A stretch of 8,286 nucleotides of DNA, from contig JAEHCY010000091.1 in the NCBI GenBank assembly GCA_016880695.1, forward strand, positions 1 through 8,286, written 5' to 3'. Shown piece by piece: positions 1 through 4,925 of the stretch (the first letter of the stretch is position 1; the number at the start of each line of letters is the position of its first letter). The notes under the pieces are model-generated. The model was not told where the DNA came from, made no database searches, and saw only the letters and a program-made list of their open reading frames with translations. Position numbers and translations under genes: made by a program. Source of the DNA: Chromatiaceae bacterium (GTDB lineage Bacteria > Pseudomonadota > Gammaproteobacteria > Chromatiales > Chromatiaceae).

Positions 1-522
1 ATTAGGGCTGGGGAGAGGGCGCGAGCACGCGCCGAAAGAGGGCTCTGGCGCTCAGCAGGGCACCGGGCCCATAATTTATGCTCGCCTCCAGTTCACGACA
101 ACCGGAGCTCGCCGCGGAGGGGGCGAGGGGCACATTCGGCTCGGCTTCGCCAGGACACCGCGCGATCGCCGATACGGCTAACGGTGCGGCATCGCGCAGG
201 TTTCTTGGGGGCGCTGAGTGCTCTCCAGCGCATTCTGCGGGGCGGAACAATCCCGTGGATTTGATCCAGATCAAGGTTTTGTGCGGCCCGGAAACCAAAA
301 CTGCGGCATATGGCGCACCCGCAAGGGTTCCGGGCAACTGCAGGTTGCCGGTGCTTACCCAGCGGGGGCGCAGCACAAAATGATAAATTGCGTTGTTGCG
401 AACGGAGGAGGTCACGCCGCCTGGCTTTTGTCAGTTGGCCCCCGGGATGTGCGGGAGTGCCGGCTGGCCTTGGGTTCCACTTGTCACCTTTTCACCCTAC
501 CCAGCTCAAGGAGATCACGCTT
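1..522. other. Upstream intergenic region with no convincing gene
   Basis: No reading frame here has a plausible start, ribosome binding site and recognisable protein together. Open frames on both strands (for example roughly 2-415 on the minus strand) translate to compositionally odd, Ala/Pro/Arg-rich sequence without membrane segments or known motifs, typical of chance openness in GC-rich DNA. The region contains a perfect FNR-type palindrome at 261-274. It also has two short hairpins, 6 bp with loop AGCA at 18-33 and 6 bp at 211-231, neither followed by a T-tract. A purine-rich GGAGGAGG at 403-410 resembles a ribosome binding site but has no start codon at usable distance. I read the stretch as the control region and roughly 200-nt leader of the downstream operon. 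A gene ending or starting to the left of the window cannot be excluded. Confidence 0.6.
261..274. promoter_or_regulatory. FNR/ANR/DNR-type binding site, perfect match
   Basis: The bases TTGAT-CCAG-ATCAA match the consensus TTGAT-N4-ATCAA of FNR/ANR/DNR-family regulators at all ten specified positions. These proteins sense oxygen through an iron-sulfur cluster (FNR, ANR) or NO through heme (DNR, NNR types). The centre is about 255 bp before the first gene (523). At the class II spacing, a -10 hexamer would fall near 297-302 (AAAACT), which is a poor match, and CATATG at 307-312 is no better, so the start of transcription is not settled. The site is symmetrical and could also act on a leftward gene outside the window. 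Recognition is from the sequence; regulation is inferred. Confidence 0.72.
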
Positions 523-699
523 ATGGCAGAACCAACCGCTACATCGGCAAGAGCTCCCGGAAAACCGGAGAGAAAACCTATCCTGCAACGGGTCGTGGAC
601 AACCCCTTTCTGCTGCTCTTTCTTGGGGTGGTGATGCCCACCGTGTTCTACGTTCTGTGGGGGGTCATGGAGATCGTGACCCTCCCCGTGGCTCCATAA
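523..699 (+). CDS. Small single-helix subunit, likely cytochrome oxidase subunit IIa-like
   Basis: A 58-residue protein with a hydrophilic, Pro/Lys/Arg-rich N-terminus (residues 1-25) and one hydrophobic segment at about 28-53 containing a Pro and a Tyr-x-Leu-Trp-Gly stretch. The start is chosen because AAGGAG (508-513) lies 9 nt before the ATG; longer in-frame openings upstream lack this support. Small one-helix proteins encoded just before CuA subunit II are typical of B-type (ba3) oxidases, where the extra helix (subunit IIa) replaces the missing second helix of subunit II. That fits here, since the next gene encodes a subunit II with only one helix. The gap to the next gene is 28 nt, so co-transcription is likely. 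The assignment rests on size, topology and position rather than a diagnostic motif. Confidence 0.68.
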   Translation: MAEPTATSARAPGKPERKPILQRVVDNPFLLLFLGVVMPTVFYVLWGVMEIVTLPVAP

Positions 700-727
700 A
701 TTCTGAAGAGAAGAGGGGGAAACGCCA

Positions 728-1264
728 ATGGCTAGTTATTTACCTCCGGCCCAAGAGGTCTGGTGGAAAGAACCGGTGGGCAAGGACGAAATCGTCTGGA
801 TCCTGATCGCCTTCACCTGGTGCATGGTTCTGTTCTTCATGATGCCCTACTGGCACCTGTACGGAAAACAGAACCTCTCCAACGAGGCCTATCAGACCAC
901 GCCGGCCAAGTATCAGGAGAAGGTCCAGGCCATGGTGGACAAGTACAAGGTGCGCGAAGAGGCAGGGTTGCCGGTGGTGGCCCCACCACCGGGCAGCGAT
1001 GTCTACTTGCTTGGGCGGCTGTGGCAGTGGTATCCAATCCTAGAGCTGCAGAAGAACAAGAGCTACCGCCTACATCTGTCTTCGGCGGATTGGCAGCATG
1101 GCTTCTCGCTGCAGCCGGTGAACATCAACGTGCAGGTGCTGCCGGGCTACGAGAGTGTCATTACCACAACGCCGGACCAGGCGGGTGAGTACACCATCGT
1201 CTGCAACGAGTATTGCGGCCTCGGGCATCACACCATGCTCGGCAAGATCCACGTGAAGGAGTAA
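728..1264 (+). CDS. Heme-copper oxidase subunit II with CuA site (B-type)
   Basis: A 178-residue periplasm-facing electron-entry subunit. Residues about 22-45 form one membrane helix, followed by a linker (46-90) and a cupredoxin domain (about 91-178). The binuclear CuA site is complete: Cys159, Glu161, Cys163, His167 and Met170 in the pattern C-x-E-x-C-x3-H-x2-M, plus the upstream His124 in a Trp-Gln-His-Gly-Phe context. A single N-terminal helix and short length are typical of ba3-type subunit II, unlike the two-helix A-type. A purine-rich GAGGGGG (713-719) precedes the ATG. The subunit should accept electrons from cytochrome c or a blue copper protein and pass them to subunit I, whose gene starts 4 nt later. 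An intact CuA site also occurs in some NO-reductase-like complexes, such as the norS product of ammonia oxidisers, so it does not by itself prove oxygen reduction. Confidence 0.93.
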   Translation: MASYLPPAQEVWWKEPVGKDEIVWILIAFTWCMVLFFMMPYWHLYGKQNLSNEAYQTTPAKYQEKVQAMVDKYKVREEAGLPVVAPPPGSDVYLLGRLWQWYPILELQKNKSYRLHLSSADWQHGFSLQPVNINVQVLPGYESVITTTPDQAGEYTIVCNEYCGLGHHTMLGKIHVKE

Positions 1265-1268
1265 CCCC

Positions 1269-3002
1269 ATGGCACAATTTCGCGTCTGCCCGAGCTCCGG
1301 GCTTTATTTCCACAAATCGGCCGAGAGCCTGATGAAGGCCAACGCGGTCGCCGCTGCGGTTAGCCTGCTGATCGCCGGTTTCCTCGGGGTGCTGGTCGCC
1401 CTGACCCGTTGGCCCGCCGTGCACCTGCTGCCAGCCGATAGCTATTACATGGTCCTCACCGTCCATGGCATCGGGGCACTGATCTTCTGGATCATCTTCT
1501 TCGAGATCGCCATCCTCTATTTTGCCTCCTCCACCCTGTTGCGTTGTCGCTTGGCCACCCCGCGCTGGGCTTGGCTTGGCTTCATACTCATGGTGATCGG
1601 GGCAATCACCACCACCGTCACGGTTTTCCAGGGCGGTTCGAGCGTAATGATGACCTCCTACGTTCCGATGCCCGCCCAGCCCACATTCTACCTGGGCTTG
1701 ATCCTGTTTGCGGTGGGGGCGCTTATCGGTGTATTCGTATTCTTCGGCACCCTGGTGGTGGCCAAGGATGAGAACACCTATCAGGGATCGGTGTCGCTGG
1801 TGACCTTTGGTGCCATCACCGCCGCCATCATTGCGGTCTTCACCATCGCCTCCGGCGCTATCATCCTAATCCCGACCTTTCTCTGGTCGGTGGGCTACAT
1901 CGGCCATATCGACCCGCTGATGTATCGCATCATCTGGTGGGGCCTCGGGCACTCCTCCCAGCAGATCAACGTGGCCGCGCACGTGGCGGTGTGGTATCTG
2001 ATCGCCGGGGTGGTGTTCGGTGCCAGGCCGATGTCCGAGAAGGTCAGCCGTTCGGCCTACCTGCTCTACATCCTGTTCCTGCAGTTGGCTTCCGCCCACC
2101 ATATCCTGGTGGATCCGGGTGTGAGCTCGGAGTGGAAGGTGTTCAATACCTCCTACGCCATGTACCTGGCGGTGCTGGCCAGCATGATCCACGGGCTGAC
2201 CGTCCCCGGTTCCATCGAGGTGGCCCAGCGCAGCAAGGGATATACCAAGGGCATGTTCGAGTGGCTGCGCAAGGCGCCCTGGGATAATCCGGTGTTCTCC
2301 GGCTTGTTCTTCTCCCTGGTCGGCTTTGGCTTCCTGGGGGGCATCTCGGGGGTCGTGATGGGCACCGAGCAGATCAACATCATCATCCACAACACCATCT
2401 ACGTTCCGGGGCATTTCCATGCCACGGTGGTTATAGGCACAACGATGGCCTGGATGGCGCTGACCTATCTGCTCATCCCGGTGCTGTTCCGCCGTCAGAT
2501 GATCTTCCCGCAGGTGGCTAAGTGGCAGCCCTATGTGTTTGGTCTGGGCATGACTATGGTCTCGGTATTCCTGATGGCCGCCGGCACCCTCGGCGTGGCC
2601 CGGCGCCACTGGGACATGGGCTTCGCGGGTAGCCCCCTTGGCTTCCAGTATCCCGGTACCGCTTACGTGCTGATGGGCATCGCCGGTATCGGCGCCCTGC
2701 TGGCCGCGGTCGGCGGGGCCATGTACCTGATCGTCACGGTGGGTTCCCTGGTGTTCGGCAAGAAGCTCGAGCAGTCCGCCGGGTTCCTGCAGAGCTTCGG
2801 CAAGCCGCTGGCCGACGCTGTCTACAACGTCGAGCATCCCGAGCAAGTGCCCATGGCCAGCCGTACGGTGGTGGAACAGCACGGGTCGGCGGGGTTCCAT
2901 GCACCGGGTACCTTCGCCCTGGCGCTGGTCTTGCTGGTGTCTTTCGTGATCTACTACTTCATCAACTGGAACTATCTGGCGGCGGTCTGGCCGCTCCGGT
3001 AG
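1269..3002 (+). CDS. Heme-copper oxidase/NO-reductase-superfamily subunit I (HCO-1), B-type-like, active-site Tyr absent
   Basis: A 577-residue protein with about 13 predicted membrane helices, the size and topology of ba3-type subunit I (562 residues in Thermus, from memory). Ligands are in order: low-spin heme His66 (helix II) and His384 (helix X); high-spin heme His382; CuB His228 (helix VI) and His277-His278 (helix VII). The helix X motif Val-Pro-Gly-His-Phe-His is intact. The helix VI motif is His228-Ser-Ser-Gln-Gln232, where oxygen reductases have His-Pro-x-x-Tyr, so the residue at the cross-linked Tyr position is Gln. Helix VII also has no Tyr six residues before the His pair, where cbb3 enzymes carry theirs. 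The start is supported by AAGGAG (1256-1261) overlapping the coxB stop. It forms a complex with the CuA subunit. Whether it reduces oxygen, NO or both is open; standard annotation would call it cytochrome c oxidase subunit I. Confidence 0.9.
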   Translation: MAQFRVCPSSGLYFHKSAESLMKANAVAAAVSLLIAGFLGVLVALTRWPAVHLLPADSYYMVLTVHGIGALIFWIIFFEIAILYFASSTLLRCRLATPRWAWLGFILMVIGAITTTVTVFQGGSSVMMTSYVPMPAQPTFYLGLILFAVGALIGVFVFFGTLVVAKDENTYQGSVSLVTFGAITAAIIAVFTIASGAIILIPTFLWSVGYIGHIDPLMYRIIWWGLGHSSQQINVAAHVAVWYLIAGVVFGARPMSEKVSRSAYLLYILFLQLASAHHILVDPGVSSEWKVFNTSYAMYLAVLASMIHGLTVPGSIEVAQRSKGYTKGMFEWLRKAPWDNPVFSGLFFSLVGFGFLGGISGVVMGTEQINIIIHNTIYVPGHFHATVVIGTTMAWMALTYLLIPVLFRRQMIFPQVAKWQPYVFGLGMTMVSVFLMAAGTLGVARRHWDMGFAGSPLGFQYPGTAYVLMGIAGIGALLAAVGGAMYLIVTVGSLVFGKKLEQSAGFLQSFGKPLADAVYNVEHPEQVPMASRTVVEQHGSAGFHAPGTFALALVLLVSFVIYYFINWNYLAAVWPLR

Positions 3003-3015
3003 TCTTCTAGCACCT

Positions 3016-3037
3016 GGCGGGGCGTTCGCGCCCCGCC
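3016..3037 (+). terminator. Strong GC hairpin after HCO-1, terminator or processing element
   Basis: A perfect 9-bp stem (3016-3024 with 3029-3037) closed by a TTCG tetraloop begins 13 nt after the HCO-1 stop. It is followed by GCTTTCTC, which contains Ts but no clean T-run, so intrinsic termination would be partial. A second short inverted repeat (CGATT/AATCG, 3045-3057) lies just after. Because the heme O synthase and SCO genes downstream have no obvious promoter of their own in this gap, the hairpin may instead attenuate read-through or protect the 3' end of the subunit mRNA, giving more structural subunits than assembly factors. The hairpin is seen; its role is inferred. Confidence 0.55.
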
Positions 3038-3121
3038 GCTTTCTCGATTCCGAATCGGCACCCACCCGCCGCTCAATGGGGTGAGGGGGGCCTGCCGGGC
3101 GAACTACGCAGCGAGTCCGAC

Positions 3122-3979
3122 ATGCTCAAGCAACTCAGCAATCTGTTTAAGCTCCGCATCGGGGTCATCATGTCCTTCACCGCCGTGGCGGCGATGGTCG
3201 TCACCCCGGGCAAGCCTCTCACTGGCTGGCAGACGCTCATATTGGCCCTGACCGTCCTGGTTGCGGCGGCCAGCGCCGGCGCCTTCAATCAATATTACGA
3301 GCGCGACCTCGACAGCCGGATGCGTCGCACCTGCAACCGGCCTTTCGTCACCGGTAGCCTACGTTATTCTCCGGCCTGGCTGTTTCTGATCTCGGGGCTT
3401 TTGGTCGCCGGGGTATCCGTGGCGGCGCTCGTGCTCAACGGCATGGCGGCGCTCTATATCTTTCTCGGGGCCTTTTTCTATGCCGTGGTCTACACGGTTT
3501 GGCTTAAGCGCCGCACCTGGCTGAATATCGTCATCGGCGGGGCAGCGGGCAGCTTCGCGGTGCTTGCGGGAGCCGCCGCGGTCGACCCGAATCTCACGGC
3601 GGTGCCGGTGATTCTGGCCATCGTGCTGTTCCTCTGGACACCTTCCCATTTCTGGAGCCTGGCCATCGCCCAGCGGGAGGACTACCAGGCTGCGGGTGTC
3701 CCCATGCTTCCCGTGGTGGTGGGCGACGCGCGGGCCGCCCGCATCGTGTTCCTCAATACCTTCATCCTGGTGGCGACCTCCCTCCTGCCGGTGTTTTTCG
3801 GGCTCGGCTGGATCTACCTGGCCGGCGCCATGCTGGGGGGAGGGTACTTTCTCTACCGCAACCTGCAACTGGTCCAAGATCCCACCCCCAGGACGGCGAT
3901 GGTCTGTTTCTTCGCCTCTCTGGTGCAGCTCGGCACCCTGCTGACCGCCGCGGTTATAGATGGCCTGCTGGTCAGCTAG
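3122..3979 (+). CDS. Protoheme IX farnesyltransferase (heme O synthase)
   Basis: A 285-residue integral membrane prenyltransferase of the UbiA superfamily that adds a farnesyl group to the vinyl side chain of heme b to give heme O, the precursor of heme A. The first prenyl-diphosphate/Mg-binding motif is Asn56-x3-Glu60-x3-Asp64 followed by Arg-Met-Arg-Arg-Thr and Asn-Arg-Pro. Glu60 stands where many homologues have Asp. A second motif region lies around Asp-Tyr-Gln-Ala-Ala-Gly-Val-Pro-Met-Leu (about 187-196). Eight or nine hydrophobic segments fit the family, and the length is usual. The ATG lacks a good Shine-Dalgarno sequence and the frame is open upstream, but no upstream ATG, GTG or TTG is in frame nearby. 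Its place beside the oxidase genes suggests it supplies heme to that enzyme. No heme A synthase (ctaA) gene is visible, so o- versus a-type heme cannot be decided. Confidence 0.93.
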   Translation: MLKQLSNLFKLRIGVIMSFTAVAAMVVTPGKPLTGWQTLILALTVLVAAASAGAFNQYYERDLDSRMRRTCNRPFVTGSLRYSPAWLFLISGLLVAGVSVAALVLNGMAALYIFLGAFFYAVVYTVWLKRRTWLNIVIGGAAGSFAVLAGAAAVDPNLTAVPVILAIVLFLWTPSHFWSLAIAQREDYQAAGVPMLPVVVGDARAARIVFLNTFILVATSLLPVFFGLGWIYLAGAMLGGGYFLYRNLQLVQDPTPRTAMVCFFASLVQLGTLLTAAVIDGLLVS

Positions 3980-3985
3980 GCAATA

Positions 3986-4840
3986 GTGCTCCCAACCCCT
4001 TTGCTTGACGGGCGCCGGCCGCGCACAGTGGTCGGTGCGGGGCTGCTTGCACTGCTCGCCGCGCTCGCTGCCACCGCCTCGGCCGAGCAGCCAGCGGTAC
4101 CGACCGGGGCGTTCGACAGCGCGCAAGCCCTCAAGACCAGTCAGGCATCCCTCGGCAGGCCGCTCGGTGACTACCGGTTCACGACCAGTAGCGGCGAGAC
4201 CCTGTCGCTCTCGAGCCTCAAGGGTAAGCCCTGGGTGTTGAGCCTGGTCTATACGAGCTGCTACCACGTCTGCCCCATGACCACCCAGTACCTGGCTAAG
4301 GTGGTGGGGAAGGCGCGCGCGGCACTGGGGGACGATAGCTTCCGGGTGGCCACCCTCGGTTTCGATACCGACCACGACACTCCGGAGTCCATGCGCCAGT
4401 TCGCCAAGAACCAGGGCATTGCCGGTGCCGATTGGCTACTGCTGAGCGCCGATCGGCAAACCGCCGACGCGCTGATGAAGGACCTGGGCTTCACTTACGT
4501 GACCTCGCCCCGAGGCTTCGACCACATCATTCAGGCCAGCGTGATCGACGCGGAGGGGAGGATCTATCGCCAGGTCTACGGCGAGGTGTTCGAGACCCCG
4601 CTGTTGGTGGAACCGCTGAAGGACCTGGTGCTGGGGACTCCCAAGCCGGGAGAGCCCCTCCTCGATGGCCTGATCGACCGCATACGCTTCTTCTGCACCA
4701 CCTATGACCCCAGCCGCGACGCCTATCACTTTGATTTGTCGATCTTCATCGGCATTATCATCGGCGTGATGATCCTGGGGTCGTTGCTTGTTTTCGTCGT
4801 GCGCGAACTTTTGCGTGGCCGGCAGTTAAGGAGCTCTTGA
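3986..4840 (+). CDS. SCO1/SenC-family copper chaperone with C-terminal membrane anchor
   Basis: A 284-residue thioredoxin-fold protein that binds copper and helps load or reduce the CuA site of subunit II. It has a hydrophobic N-terminal segment at about 15-33 ending Ala-Ser-Ala (signal peptide or anchor). The copper motif Cys92-x3-Cys96 is followed by Pro, with the distal ligand His180 in Phe-Asp-His-Ile-Ile-Gln. A C-terminal helix at about 251-273 is followed by a basic tail. A further Cys237 sits just before this helix. The frame opens with GTG at 3986, 6 nt after the ctaB stop; TTG at 4001 and GTG at 4028 are alternative starts that would keep most of the signal segment, and none has a strong Shine-Dalgarno sequence. 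The gene is probably co-transcribed with ctaB. SCO genes also accompany norSY-type NO reductase genes in ammonia oxidisers, so the gene does not discriminate oxidase from NO reductase. Confidence 0.9.
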   Translation: MLPTPLLDGRRPRTVVGAGLLALLAALAATASAEQPAVPTGAFDSAQALKTSQASLGRPLGDYRFTTSSGETLSLSSLKGKPWVLSLVYTSCYHVCPMTTQYLAKVVGKARAALGDDSFRVATLGFDTDHDTPESMRQFAKNQGIAGADWLLLSADRQTADALMKDLGFTYVTSPRGFDHIIQASVIDAEGRIYRQVYGEVFETPLLVEPLKDLVLGTPKPGEPLLDGLIDRIRFFCTTYDPSRDAYHFDLSIFIGIIIGVMILGSLLVFVVRELLRGRQLRSS

Positions 4841-4850
4841 CGCATATCAA
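4837..4850. promoter_or_regulatory. Second FNR/DNR-type binding site
   Basis: TTGAC-GCAT-ATCAA matches TTGAT-N4-ATCAA at nine of ten positions, and TTGAC half-sites are accepted by members of this family. It overlaps the stop codon of the SCO gene and precedes the cytochrome b fusion gene by about 75 bp. A candidate -10 lies about 32 bp downstream of its centre (4843.5), the spacing of class II FNR-activated promoters. Two such boxes in one window, each before a block of respiratory genes, make a chance match less likely. Binding is inferred. Confidence 0.62.
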
Positions 4851-4870
4851 ACCCTTTGCGGATTAGTTTG

Positions 4871-4879
4871 TGCTAATAA
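4871..4879 (+). promoter_or_regulatory. Candidate extended -10 of an FNR-dependent promoter
   Basis: TG-C-TAATAA (4871-4879) resembles an extended -10 element and sits in the most AT-rich stretch of this GC-rich window. With the FNR-type box centred at 4843.5, a start of transcription near 4885 would put the box at about -41.5, leaving a leader of about 40 nt before the TTG start at 4926. The hexamer itself is a weak match to TATAAT, so the case rests on spacing. The same bases also form an imperfect inverted repeat (ATTAG at 4862-4866 with CTAAT at 4873-4877). Confidence 0.4.
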
Positions 4880-4880
4880 A

Positions 4881-4902
4881 GCAGTCTGCCGTTGGCAGTT
4901 GC
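4881..4902 (+). other. Hairpin in the leader of the cytochrome b fusion gene
   Basis: CTGCC (4886-4890) and GGCAG (4894-4898) form a 5-bp stem with a 3-nt loop. GCA (4881-4883) and TGC (4900-4902) can extend it across a small internal loop. No T-tract follows, so it is not an intrinsic terminator. It would sit at or near the 5' end of a transcript from the proposed promoter and could affect mRNA stability or access to the ribosome site, but nothing here shows function. Confidence 0.3.
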
Positions 4903-4925
4903 ACGCACAGACGAGGACACCGAGC

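Noticed and set aside
18..33. 6-bp hairpin as a terminator of a gene to the left
   Set aside because: No T-tract follows on either strand, and no gene end can be seen.
211..231. 6-bp inverted repeat with a 9-nt loop in the upstream region
   Set aside because: Short stem, long loop and no T-run. Such repeats are expected by chance at this base composition.
2..415. Minus-strand open frame of about 137 codons in the upstream region
   Set aside because: No recognisable protein sequence. It would place a gene across the FNR-type box, and it looks like chance openness in GC-rich DNA.
1950..1964. Sequencing error or frameshift as the cause of His-Ser-Ser-Gln-Gln in HCO-1
   Set aside because: The frame is continuous, and flanking helix VI residues (Trp-Trp before, hydrophobic helix after) align well with B-type enzymes. 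Converting the two Gln codons to a Pro-x-x-Tyr motif would need several substitutions.
1866..3065. Long open minus-strand frame of about 399 codons opposite HCO-1
   Set aside because: It is rich in His, Glu, Gly and Arg with no membrane segments or motifs, as expected for the antisense of a GC-rich membrane-protein gene, and the plus strand encodes an unmistakable subunit I.
4899..4925. Earlier TTG start (4899) for the cytochrome b fusion
   Set aside because: No ribosome binding site precedes it, whereas the TTG at 4926 has GAGGA at good spacing. The extra nine residues would also overlap the leader hairpin.
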